Origin: an uncultured Succinivibrio sp.
GTDB lineage: Bacteria; Pseudomonadota; Gammaproteobacteria; Enterobacterales; Succinivibrionaceae
Assembly: GCA_900754255.1 (NCBI GenBank)
Contig: CAAECI010000111.1
Coordinates: 1-28,389, forward strand
Direction of reading: 5' to 3'
DNA length: 28,389 bases
The translations under genes were made by a program, and so were the position numbers. Positions 21,530 to 28,389 of the stretch are shown here, in pieces. Numbering within the stretch: position 1 is the first letter of the stretch; every line of letters begins with the position of its first letter. A model generated the notes under the pieces. That model was not told where the DNA came from and searched no databases. It saw nothing but the letters and a program-made list of their open reading frames with translations.

Positions 21530-24330
21530 TGAGCATCTCCCCAGTTATCCGCAATGCCTATACCCACTTCAAGGGGAACGCTTAATTTTACGATCCCCTC
21601 CATCGTACCTTTGATCACTGGCAATGCCTCATCTACAAAGTCTTTTTTTACCTCGAACAGCAATTCGTCATGAACCTGCACGGTCATACGCACAAGATCG
21701 GGGCTAAGCCCGTCTATCCATTTTTGAATCTTGATCATAGCCAACTTAATAATGTCGGCCGCACTACCCTGCATGGGCGCATTAATTGCTGCTCTTTCGG
21801 CCCCGCGCTGGGCCATCTGGTTGGCAGAATTTATATTAGGAATTACTATTTCACGATTGGTAATTGTTTTTACATAGCCGTGCTCACGTGCAAATACCTT
21901 GGTCTTTTCCATGTAATCATGCACGTAAGGGTAACGAGCAAAATAACGTTCTATATACTCTTTTGCCTCGGACATCCCCATACCGGTTTGACGCTTTAAT
22001 CCGAAAGCCCCCATTCCGTACATCAGGCCGAAATTGGTTGCCTTGGCCCGCGAACGTTCCTCATCACTAACTTCCCCCACATTCTTTCCCAACACCTCTG
22101 CCGCCGTTGCTCTATGAATATCAAGACCAGCTCGGAAGGCTTTTATAAGTCCCTCGTCACCAGCAATATGCGCAATAAGACGTAACTCGATTTGCGAATA
22201 ATCGGCGGATACTAATACATAACCTGACGGCGCAACAAAAGCCTTACGTATCAATTTTCCTTCGTGAGTTCGAGCCGGAATATTTTGTAAATTAGGATCC
22301 GATGAAGACAATCGTCCAGTCACCGTACCTGCTGGGTTAAAAGAGGTATAAATTCGCCCAGATTCAGGATCAATTAGCGTTTGAAGTTTCTCGGTATAGG
22401 TCGAGATAAGTTTTGATAGCGCCCTAAAACGCAGAACCAGGTTGGCAATATCATAGTCTGGAGCGACTGCCTCTAACACATCTTCCGCAGTTGAATACGA
22501 GGCCCCTGCCTTTCGTTTCTTAGGATAGGGTATGCCAAGTTTTTCAAATAGCACAGTACCTAACTGCTTAGGCGATGCAATATTGAAATGTTCTCCCGCA
22601 GAAATATACACATCCTCTTGCATTTGCTTCATTTCGGAAAGGAGTGTTTTGTTTTGCGTTGCAAGTACTGCCCGATCAACCTTTACTCCGTTCATTTCCA
22701 TGGCGAACAGAACATTGATCAACGGCATTTCCTGATCTATAAAGGCCTTTAATAGGGCAGGTTTGGCTTCGAGCAAAGGCATAAGGGATTTATAAAGTCT
22801 CAACGTTACCCATGCATCTTCCGCTGAATAATTGCAGGCTTTTTCTACGGGTACTTGGCTGAAATTTAATCGCTTACGCCCCTTACCGGTAATATCATCG
22901 TAGCTAATGTCCTTATAATTTAGATAACGTAATGCAAGCTCATCCATGGACACGCCTTGGGATGAATCCAAGAGATGAGCAATGACCATAGTATCTGCCA
23001 TCACGTTTTTCTTTATGTTCATTCCATGACGAGCCAACACCAACATGTCGTACTTAATGTTGTGTCCTATTATCTTAATATTCCCCGAACAAAAACACTC
23101 ATCAAGACTATTAAGTACCACTTCTAAAGATAACTGTTGTGGCACTCCTATATAGCTGTGCCCTACAGGTATATACCATGCTTCGTCATCAGCGATACAT
23201 AAAGAAATACCTACCAGCGATGCCTGCTCAGTCCGCAAGGAAGTGGTTTCGGTATCAAGCGCTAACAGCTTGGCCTGCATTATCTTAGACAGCAGATTTG
23301 CCAGATCATCATTTGTTAGAACCAAACGGGCTTTAATATTGCTCTTGAAAAAATCCTCTTGACTATGCTCTTCGAACTCGGTTGTTTTGGTTTCGTTCGT
23401 TGCCCGCTCCTTTGCTACCGCTTCCGATCCGCGCAGTGACGAAATTAAGGAAATCTGCATCAATTCGTCATGCAAGCGCTTAAATTCCAATGTTTCATAA
23501 AGAGATAAAAGAGCATTTATATCAGGCTTAGGAGGTTTCACCTCATCAAGATTGAGCGGCAACTCAACGTCGCATTTTATAAGAGCAAGTTTGTACGAAA
23601 GTCGAACGCTTTCTATCGCTTCTTCATACTTGGCTTTAAAATTTTTAGCCCCGCGAAAACTTAATGAAGCGATTTCTTCGCGCCGTTTATATATTTCCTC
23701 TATTCCTCCTAAACCGTTAATAAGGGCTACGGCCGTCTTTTCGCCGCATCCGCTCATACCGGGAATATTATCCGAACTGTCCCCCTTCAACGCCAAAAGA
23801 TCAGTAATATGCTCAGGATATACTCCGTATTTTTCATATACGGCATTTCGGTCGTACGCCTTGTCATTCATAGTATCCAACAAGGTTATATTTTCATTCA
23901 CCAGCTGGGCCAAATCCTTATCACCGGTACAAATAACCGTTCGCAGGCCTTTTTTATTAGCAATGGCAGCATAGGAACCTAAAACGTCATCGGCCTCGAC
24001 CCCCTGTACACTGACATATGGTAATCCCATTCCAACAACGAGTTTGCGCACATACTCAAGCTGGATTTGCAATTCATTGGGCATGGGAGGACGCGTGGCC
24101 TTGTAATCAGCGTACAAATCCGTTCGAAAGCTTTTCCCCTTGGCGTCAAATACGGCAATGATAGGAGAGGACGGATAGGCTTTAATGATGCGGCGCAACA
24201 TATTGACCATTATCAACGTCACGCCCGTAGGTATTCCACTTTTTGTGGTAAAACCGCCCTTGGATGCATGAAATGCCCGATAAAGAAATGATGATCCGTC
24301 AATTAATATTAAATCTGTTTTGTAATTCAT
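21526..24330 (-). CDS. polA: DNA polymerase I
   Basis: PolA fills gaps and removes RNA primers during lagging-strand synthesis and repair. From ATG 24330 (AGGA 8 bases upstream) it has 934 residues (E. coli 928). Domain order: 5' nuclease (about 1-290) with VEADDVLG and GDSSDNIPG; 3'-5' exonuclease (about 335-515) with Asp359 and Glu361 in LDTETTSL, Asp428 in NIKYDML, and Tyr501/Asp505 in YSAEDAW, so proofreading looks intact; polymerase with motif A Asp710 (SADYSQIELR), the O-helix RAKATNFGLMYG (761-772) and motif C His887-Asp888-Glu889 (VQVHDE). The usual GRR in the fingers/palm region is replaced by Asn-Arg-Glu (825-827, TNREIV). It overlaps the end of lpxH by 4 bases and is divergent from yhhQ. 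Confidence 0.98.
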   Translation of the reverse strand: MNYKTDLILIDGSSFLYRAFHASKGGFTTKSGIPTGVTLIMVNMLRRIIKAYPSSPIIAVFDAKGKSFRTDLYADYKATRPPMPNELQIQLEYVRKLVVGMGLPYVSVQGVEADDVLGSYAAIANKKGLRTVICTGDKDLAQLVNENITLLDTMNDKAYDRNAVYEKYGVYPEHITDLLALKGDSSDNIPGMSGCGEKTAVALINGLGGIEEIYKRREEIASLSFRGAKNFKAKYEEAIESVRLSYKLALIKCDVELPLNLDEVKPPKPDINALLSLYETLEFKRLHDELMQISLISSLRGSEAVAKERATNETKTTEFEEHSQEDFFKSNIKARLVLTNDDLANLLSKIMQAKLLALDTETTSLRTEQASLVGISLCIADDEAWYIPVGHSYIGVPQQLSLEVVLNSLDECFCSGNIKIIGHNIKYDMLVLARHGMNIKKNVMADTMVIAHLLDSSQGVSMDELALRYLNYKDISYDDITGKGRKRLNFSQVPVEKACNYSAEDAWVTLRLYKSLMPLLEAKPALLKAFIDQEMPLINVLFAMEMNGVKVDRAVLATQNKTLLSEMKQMQEDVYISAGEHFNIASPKQLGTVLFEKLGIPYPKKRKAGASYSTAEDVLEAVAPDYDIANLVLRFRALSKLISTYTEKLQTLIDPESGRIYTSFNPAGTVTGRLSSSDPNLQNIPARTHEGKLIRKAFVAPSGYVLVSADYSQIELRLIAHIAGDEGLIKAFRAGLDIHRATAAEVLGKNVGEVSDEERSRAKATNFGLMYGMGAFGLKRQTGMGMSEAKEYIERYFARYPYVHDYMEKTKVFAREHGYVKTITNREIVIPNINSANQMAQRGAERAAINAPMQGSAADIIKLAMIKIQKWIDGLSPDLVRMTVQVHDELLFEVKKDFVDEALPVIKGTMEGIVKLSVPLEVGIGIADNWGDAH

Positions 24331-24476
24331 ATCATCATTCCTAAATTTAATTAAAACCAATTACTGGTACTGCAAACATGATTGTACGCCGATCAAAAAA
24401 ATTAAGAGTACAATAACTTGCCCGTTTGATCGGGTACGTTCTTTCTTTTACAACTTATCATCCTGAAACGAAAATC

Positions 24477-25130
24477 ATGAACGATATTTCTTTCCCTTTA
24501 AAAAAGCTTTGGTTTTTCCATATTTTTATCATAGTTCTTAGTAACTATGCCGTACAAATTCCCATCAGCATGTTCGGACTGAACACGACAGTGGGAACCT
24601 TTACGTATCCTTTCATATTCTTGGCCACCGATTTAACTACTAGGATCTATGGGCAACACCGTGCTCGCATCATAGTTTTTTTTGCGATGCTCCCCGCACT
24701 GATCCTTTCTTACATAGCCGGAACATTATTTGAACAAGGAACTTGGCAAGGACTTGGAGCTCTTAGTAATTTCAGCTTATTTGTATTCCGCATATCCTTG
24801 GCATCTTTTTCAGCCTATGTGCTGGGGCAGTTAGCTGATATTTTGGTATTCCAGCGCCTGCGTAATATGAAACGCTGGTGGCCGGCTCCCGCAGCATCCG
24901 GAATTTTCGGGAACATGCTCGATACATATGTTTTTTTTGCCGTTGCCTTCGTCGCCTGCCCCGTCCCCTTTATGGCAGAGAATTGGTTTGAGCTTGCAAC
25001 ATTCGATTACGTAGTAAAAGCAGCTGCCAACCTTATTATTTTTGTACCTATCTACGGCATTGTACTTAATTGGCTCAGCAAATTTATTTTTAAACGGTCT
25101 TTAACGGGGAATCTTTCAAGCTCCTGCTGA
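24477..25130 (+). CDS. yhhQ: queuosine precursor transporter (YhhQ/QPTR family)
   Basis: YhhQ-family proteins import preQ0/preQ1 across the inner membrane for queuosine synthesis. From ATG 24477 the product has 217 residues (E. coli 221), with about six hydrophobic segments. It has the family-typical charged positions: FLATDLTTRIYG (about residues 48-59), LGQLADILVFQRLR (about 119-132) and GNMLDTYVFFAVAF. The ribosome site is weak. Together with queH in this window it suggests that the cell uses imported or self-made queuosine precursors. I saw no convincing preQ1 riboswitch in the 146 bases before it; only a CCCG/CGGG hairpin is visible (about 24421-24434). A strong hairpin separates it from trxA. 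Confidence 0.92.
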   Translation: MNDISFPLKKLWFFHIFIIVLSNYAVQIPISMFGLNTTVGTFTYPFIFLATDLTTRIYGQHRARIIVFFAMLPALILSYIAGTLFEQGTWQGLGALSNFSLFVFRISLASFSAYVLGQLADILVFQRLRNMKRWWPAPAASGIFGNMLDTYVFFAVAFVACPVPFMAENWFELATFDYVVKAAANLIIFVPIYGIVLNWLSKFIFKRSLTGNLSSSC

Positions 25131-25144
25131 TCAAAAAAATCATT

Positions 25145-25170
25145 TCACGGCAATATTCGTATTGCCGTGA
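25145..25170 (+). other. perfect 11-bp hairpin with TTCG loop between yhhQ and trxA
   Basis: TCACGGCAATA (25145-25155) and TATTGCCGTGA (25160-25170) pair perfectly around a TTCG tetraloop. Outer AATCA/TGATT can extend the stem across an internal loop. No T run follows (TAATATTGATTT), so it is a poor intrinsic terminator. Its place, 15 bases after yhhQ and 35 before trxA, suggests an mRNA 3'-end stabiliser or processing site, or a dyad bound by a regulator of trxA. Confidence 0.6.
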
Positions 25171-25205
25171 TAATATTGATTTGTCTGCTTTATAGGGAGT
25201 GTTTT

Positions 25206-25526
25206 ATGAGCAAAGTTCTCCACATTAATGACAACGACTTCGAGCAGGAAGTCATTAAGTCCGATCTGCCAGTTCTGGTTGATTTTTGGGCTACGTGGTG
25301 CGGTCCTTGCAAAATGGTTGCCCCTAGCCTCGATGAATTGTCTGAGGAAATGCCTCAGGTAAAATTCGTAAAAGTTGACATAGATAAGAATACCGCTTAT
25401 GCCGGCCAACTTGGGATCATGAGCATCCCAACTATGCTTATCTATAAAAACGGAGAGGTGGTTGGTAAGCAAGTAGGTGCTATGCCTAAGGATGCAATTA
25501 AAAGCTTTATTGAAAGTTTTATCTAG
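25206..25526 (+). CDS. trxA: thioredoxin 1
   Basis: Thioredoxin is the main cytoplasmic dithiol reductant for ribonucleotide reductase, methionine sulfoxide reductases and other enzymes. The start at 25206 has an AGGGAG site about 7 bases upstream and gives 106 residues (E. coli 109). The active site is WCGPC with Cys32 and Cys35, preceded by DFWAT, and the cis-proline is Pro75 in MSIPTMLIY. There is no signal peptide. An intrinsic terminator follows 17 bases after the stop. In E. coli trxA is followed by rho on the same strand; here trxA and rho converge with ddl between them. Confidence 0.97.
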   Translation: MSKVLHINDNDFEQEVIKSDLPVLVDFWATWCGPCKMVAPSLDELSEEMPQVKFVKVDIDKNTAYAGQLGIMSIPTMLIYKNGEVVGKQVGAMPKDAIKSFIESFI

Positions 25527-25542
25527 CTCGAGACTAAGATAT

Positions 25543-25568
25543 AAAAAGGGAGTTTGTGCTCCCTTTTT
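25543..25568. terminator. bidirectional intrinsic terminator between trxA and ddl
   Basis: AAAAAGGGAG (25543-25552) and CTCCCTTTTT (25559-25568) form a 10-bp perfect stem with a TTTGTG loop. Because the arms carry A and T runs, the same hairpin gives a T tract on either strand, so it can end both trxA (plus) and ddl (minus), whose stops lie 17 and 28 bases away. Confidence 0.88.
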
Positions 25569-25595
25569 TAGTTCCTACTTTTTAAAGGCTTAATT

Positions 25596-26597
25596 TTATA
25601 TCTGTTGCGTTTTTCTTTTTACAGCTCGTCTTACAGCCTGCGAAAGAAAATCTGTCATATTGTCCCCATGATGCTCCAAGAGCTTTGGAAACATTGATAT
25701 AGGAGTTTCTCCGGGGAAAGTATTAATCTCGTTGATTAGTATGCCGTCTTCTTTGCTTAAAAAAAAGTCTATACGCGAAAGGTCTCGTAGCTTTAAGCCT
25801 ACGAAGGCTCGACGAGCCATGGAACGTATCTCCTCTATTATGCTTTTTTTTAGATCCGATGGTTCCACGGTGGTGGTTGTTCCACTGTCTTTAGAGTATT
25901 TCTCCTCGTAGGTATAAAATGCATTCTCGGGAATAATAATTTCGCCTGGCTCCGTGATGACCAAACCTTCATCAGTTTCATAAGCTGCGCATTCCAGCTC
26001 GCGATGAATGACGTTCTTTTCCAAAATCACTTCATTACTATAAGAGAAAGCCTGCGTAATTTTGTCAGCCAGTTCTTCACGATTTGCGACATGATAGCAA
26101 CCTACCGACGACCCCTGACTTGCTGCTTTAACATAAACATCACGATATTTATCGAAAAATTCAAATGCTTGTTTTCGATAATAGTCGTTATTCAAGGCCA
26201 GCATAACAAATGGAGAATTTGGGATCCCCAAAGCGTTTAAATAAAGCTTGGTGGTAATTTTATTAAAACAATTGCGCGAGGCCTCACTTCCACACCCTAT
26301 AAAAGGAATGTTGTACATATCAAGAAAGGATTGAATATCTCCCGTCTCACCGGGAACTCCGTGAATACAAGGGACCACACAATCTACTTGAAATACTTCC
26401 TCACCGTAACGAAACGATCCATCCGCGTCGAAATAGCCGCAACAATTCTTTAAATGGAAACCGTGATTATGGATCTCCGCTCTCAGCACCTTAAAATCAG
26501 GTATATCATTTAATTTTTCCTCAAGAAAATCTGCGGATACCAAAGAGACAGAATGCTCGGCACCATCTCCTCCGCATAAGAGCAATACATTAATCAT
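25596..26597 (-). CDS. ddl: D-alanine--D-alanine ligase
   Basis: Ddl uses ATP to join two D-alanines for peptidoglycan precursors. The 333-residue ATP-grasp protein has the N-terminal LLLCGGDGAEHSVSLVSADF (Glu14, His15), HGVPGETGDIQ (about residues 79-89), the ATP-binding lid KAASQGSSVGCYHV, and the metal-site motif NEINTFPGETPISMFPKL. The HGxPGETGDIQ and FNKITTKL wording is that of the short Ddl seen in Vibrio and Shewanella, not E. coli DdlA or DdlB. I see no reason to call it a D-Ala-D-Lac ligase. It lies downstream of rho, separated by a strong terminator only 24 bases before its ATG, so it either depends on read-through or has a promoter inside the rho end. The ribosome site (AAGG, about 12 bases) is weak. 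Confidence 0.92.
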   Translation of the reverse strand: MINVLLLCGGDGAEHSVSLVSADFLEEKLNDIPDFKVLRAEIHNHGFHLKNCCGYFDADGSFRYGEEVFQVDCVVPCIHGVPGETGDIQSFLDMYNIPFIGCGSEASRNCFNKITTKLYLNALGIPNSPFVMLALNNDYYRKQAFEFFDKYRDVYVKAASQGSSVGCYHVANREELADKITQAFSYSNEVILEKNVIHRELECAAYETDEGLVITEPGEIIIPENAFYTYEEKYSKDSGTTTTVEPSDLKKSIIEEIRSMARRAFVGLKLRDLSRIDFFLSKEDGILINEINTFPGETPISMFPKLLEHHGDNMTDFLSQAVRRAVKRKTQQI

Positions 26598-26620
26598 AAT
26601 GAATCAGGACCTTAAAATCG

Positions 26621-26645
26621 AAAAAACGGCCCAGCAGGGCCGTTT
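26621..26645 (-). terminator. intrinsic terminator of rho
   Basis: On the minus strand AAACGGCCC (26637-26645) and GGGCCGTTT (26624-26632) form a 9-bp perfect stem with a TGCT loop, followed by TTT (26621-26623). It begins 3 bases after the rho stop codon. It would insulate rho from ddl. Confidence 0.88.
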
Positions 26646-26648
26646 ACT

Positions 26649-27908
26649 TTAAACTCGCTTCATTGCCTCAAAGAATTCGGCATTAGTTTTAGTCAGCGAT
26701 AGTTTATCAATAAGGAATTCCATGGCTTCAATTTCACCCATGGGATGAAGGAATTTGCGCAAAACCCACATCTTCGATAACTCATCGGGGGTAGTTAACA
26801 ATTCCTCGCGACGAGTTCCAGAACGAGTGACATCAATGGCAGGATAGACCCTTTTCTCGGAGATCTTGCGCGATAATTGCAATTCCATATTTCCGGTACC
26901 CTTAAACTCCTCGTAGATAACCTCGTCCATCTTAGAACCGGTATCAACCAAAGCTGTGGCAAGAATGGTAAGAGAACCGCCCTCCTCTACATTACGCGCC
27001 GCGCCAAACAGACGCTTAGGTCGCTGTAAGGCATTCGCATCCACGCCACCAGTAAGTACCTTTCCCGATGAAGGGATCACAGTGTTGTAGGCACGCGCAA
27101 GACGAGTAATCGAATCCATTAAAATCACAACATCTCGTTTATGCTCTACCAATCGTTTGGCCTTCTCGATCACCATTTCCGCAACCTGTACATGACGAGT
27201 TGCCGGTTCATCGAAGGTCGAAGCAACAACTTCACCCTTTACCATACGCTTCATTTCCGTAACTTCTTCAGGACGTTCGTCAATGAGCAAAACAATCAGA
27301 ATGCACTCAGGATAATTTACTGCTATGGAATGGGCCACATTCTGCAACAACATGGTCTTACCGGCCTTGGGCGGAGCTACTATCAATCCGCGATTACCTT
27401 TACCAATTGGAGCTACCAAATCTATAACGCGCGCAGTCAAATCTTCTTTAGATCCGTTACCCAACTCAAGACGCATTCTTGAACTTGCAAACAAGGGGGT
27501 AAGGTTTTCAAACAGAATTTTATTGCGCGAATTCTCTGGCTTGTCAAAATTTACCGAGTCTACTTTAAGTAAGGCGAAATAACGCTCTCCGTCTTTAGGC
27601 GGTCGAATTTTTCCAGAAATAGAATCGCCCGTACGTAAATTAAAGCGACGAACCTGACTGGGAGAAACATAGATGTCATCGGGGCCTGCTAGATATGAGC
27701 TGTCGGCGCTACGCAAAAAACCGAAACCGTCAGGTAGAATTTCAATCACACCCTCGCCGTAAATATCCTCTCCGGCTTTTGCACATGCTTTAAGGATCTG
27801 AAAGATAATCTCTTTTCTGCCCATGCGAGCAGTGTTTTCGATGCCATTTTTCTCACACATCGCAACCAGTTCAGGAACCGGCGTAATCTTGAGTTCGTTT
27901 AAATTCAT
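26649..27908 (-). CDS. rho: transcription termination factor Rho
   Basis: Rho is a hexameric RNA helicase that ends transcription of untranslated RNA. The 419-residue product equals E. coli Rho in length. It has the N-terminal MNLNEL helix bundle, the cold-shock-like RNA domain with RNP-like GFGFLRS (61-67), Walker A APPKAGKT (178-185), Walker B VILMDS (about 260-266), and the R-loop GTGNMEL (about 324-330). It has no large insertion. It is preceded by about 306 bases of leader after a helicase gene and followed by a strong terminator. Autoregulation through the leader is known in E. coli and plausible here. Confidence 0.98.
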   Translation of the reverse strand: MNLNELKITPVPELVAMCEKNGIENTARMGRKEIIFQILKACAKAGEDIYGEGVIEILPDGFGFLRSADSSYLAGPDDIYVSPSQVRRFNLRTGDSISGKIRPPKDGERYFALLKVDSVNFDKPENSRNKILFENLTPLFASSRMRLELGNGSKEDLTARVIDLVAPIGKGNRGLIVAPPKAGKTMLLQNVAHSIAVNYPECILIVLLIDERPEEVTEMKRMVKGEVVASTFDEPATRHVQVAEMVIEKAKRLVEHKRDVVILMDSITRLARAYNTVIPSSGKVLTGGVDANALQRPKRLFGAARNVEEGGSLTILATALVDTGSKMDEVIYEEFKGTGNMELQLSRKISEKRVYPAIDVTRSGTRREELLTTPDELSKMWVLRKFLHPMGEIEAMEFLIDKLSLTKTNAEFFEAMKRV

Positions 27909-27965
27909 AAAAAAGATTGGTTAAACAACAGACAATAGTCGGAGAGCACCCCATACTCAAAAGGG

Positions 27966-28088
27966 TTAGCCCCCTTCTTTTAATTCAGGGAAATCTGGGT
28001 TTGATACCGGGACAATCTGAAAGCAGGATCTTGATCTCACTCCGGCGAAGAGTCGCCCTTCATCGAGCGATGAACATAATAATAACAT
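27966..28088 (-). CDS. candidate rho leader peptide (40 codons)
   Basis: A frame of 40 codons runs from ATG 28088 to a TAA whose bases lie in the loop of the hairpin at 27961-27976. It begins MLLLCSSLDEG and ends FPELKEGG. An internal GTG (28040) would give a 24-residue product beginning MRSRSCF; E. coli RhoL, as I remember it, also starts MRS. Neither start has a good ribosome site. A frame this short can occur by chance, so this is a weak proposal based on position and on the stop codon lying in the hairpin. Confidence 0.22.
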   Translation of the reverse strand: MLLLCSSLDEGRLFAGVRSRSCFQIVPVSNPDFPELKEGG

Positions 28089-28138
28089 ATTTAAATACGC
28101 TCGGAGACGTTTTTCTAATCATTGCCCCTTTTGGTTGC

Positions 28139-28167
28139 ATACTATTGTGCTAAATATAAAAAATCAA
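28139..28167 (-). promoter_or_regulatory. candidate rho promoter
   Basis: On the minus strand TTGATT (-35, 28162-28167) and TAGTAT (-10, 28139-28144) are 17 bases apart in an A/T-rich stretch just after the helicase gene. Each matches four of six consensus bases. It is the best-spaced pair in the gap before rho. Confidence 0.45.
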
Positions 28168-28214
28168 GGCCATCCTATATCAGAGTTTTATCCGTCATCA
28201 AGTTTGCAAAGTTG

Positions 28215-28389
28215 TTAGCTCAATACCTCAAATGGCTTTTCTCTCTGCCCATAATAACTGCGTACAACATCACGCAGAAATATGCTGGGGCCGGTTGCAT
28301 CCTGAGAACCATACATGGTACGAATATCTGAATAGCTGATAAAAAGTTTGTCAATTGCTCGCGTTACTCCTACATAGGCCAAGCGACGC
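28215..28389 (-). CDS. UvrD/Rep-family superfamily 1 DNA helicase, C-terminal end only
   Basis: Only the last 58 codons are inside the window; the 5' part lies beyond 28389. The visible part opens with RRLAYVGVTRA, helicase motif VI of the UvrD/Rep/PcrA family with its arginine finger region. It continues RTMYGSQDATGPSIFLRDV, where the family has YG...PSRFL. It stops about 45 residues after motif VI, so the long C-terminal extension of UvrD and PcrA is missing. Location upstream of rho on the same strand recalls E. coli, where rep lies a few genes before trxA and rho, so Rep is the favoured identity, not a certain one. Confidence 0.85.
   Translation of the reverse strand, partial: RRLAYVGVTRAIDKLFISYSDIRTMYGSQDATGPSIFLRDVVRSYYGQREKPFEVLS

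Larger units (their letters stand above)
27909..28214 (-). promoter_or_regulatory. rho leader region, probable autoregulatory attenuator
   Basis: This 306-base gap before rho includes a candidate promoter (28139-28167), so the leader RNA would be about 224 bases. It contains a hairpin GGCGA/TCGCC with a 4-base loop (about 28044-28057). C-rich, G-poor stretches around 27990-28025 could act as Rho loading sites. A terminator-like hairpin AAGGG/CCCTT (27961-27976) is followed on the minus strand by TTG. E. coli rho has a comparable leader in which Rho terminates its own transcript. The details here are inference. Confidence 0.55.

Noticed and set aside
24331..24476. preQ1 riboswitch before yhhQ
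   Set aside because: Only a short CCCG/CGGG hairpin is present; I could not find the loop and A-rich tail of the class I consensus. A covariance search would be decisive.
25596..26597. D-Ala-D-Lac (Van-type) ligase
   Set aside because: The motifs are those of ordinary gammaproteobacterial Ddl and there are no vanH or vanX neighbours.
1..28389. tRNA genes, CRISPR arrays, insertion sequences, prophage
   Set aside because: I looked for cloverleaf-like sequences, regularly spaced repeats, transposase frames and terminal repeats and saw none.

Overview
The window looks like the chromosome of a gammaproteobacterium of moderate to low GC content. The ribosomal proteins read almost residue for residue like those of E. 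coli. The S10, spc and alpha operons keep the enterobacterial gene order and split points. Several small neighbourhoods are shared with E. coli: cysS facing ppiB-lpxH, pyrE facing yicC, and a Rep/UvrD-type helicase, trxA and rho close together. The D-Ala-D-Ala ligase is of the type found in Vibrio and Shewanella, which points toward the Aeromonadales/Vibrionales side of the class. A host-associated relative such as Succinivibrionaceae is possible, but that is inference. No mobile element, tRNA, rRNA or CRISPR array was seen.

Positions 1-12170, all on the minus strand, hold three ribosomal operons read right to left. S10 runs rpsJ-rplC-rplD-rplW-rplB-rpsS-rplV-rpsC-rplP-rpmC-rpsQ. The spc operon runs rplN-rplX-rplE-rpsN-rpsH-rplF-rplR-rpsE-rpmD-rplO-secY-rpmJ. 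The alpha operon starts with rpsM-rpsK and leaves the window at the last codon of rpsK. Each operon has a recognisable sigma70-type promoter. The junctions carry intrinsic-terminator hairpins that overlap or abut the next promoter. Three autoregulatory RNA elements can be proposed by comparison with E. coli: the long S10 leader (L4 control), a hairpin over the rplE start (S8 control) and the alpha-operon pseudoknot (S4 control) that ends in the GTG start of rpsM.

Positions 12220-19782 carry a phosphoethanolamine transferase of the EptC/CptA type, the queuosine enzyme queH, pyrE, yicC, a YbjD-like OLD-family ATPase/TOPRIM protein and cysS. Genes alternate in direction and the convergent pairs are packed with gaps of 1-2 bases. 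Positions 19783-20285 are a roughly 500-base divergent control region with several dyads. Positions 20286-28389 carry ppiB, lpxH, polA, the queuosine-precursor transporter yhhQ, trxA, ddl, rho with a long leader, and the last 58 codons of a UvrD/Rep-family helicase.

Functionally the window is housekeeping: ribosome assembly and protein export (r-proteins, SecY), tRNA modification and charging (QueH, YhhQ, CysS), pyrimidine synthesis (PyrE), envelope synthesis (LpxH, Ddl, phosphoethanolamine transferase), DNA replication and repair (PolA, helicase), transcription termination (Rho), and folding and redox (PpiB, TrxA). I did not find convincing evidence of a new multi-gene system. The points most worth a second look are the RNA control regions, a large insertion in the YbjD-like protein, low-complexity tails on several ribosomal proteins, and a changed conserved motif in PolA.
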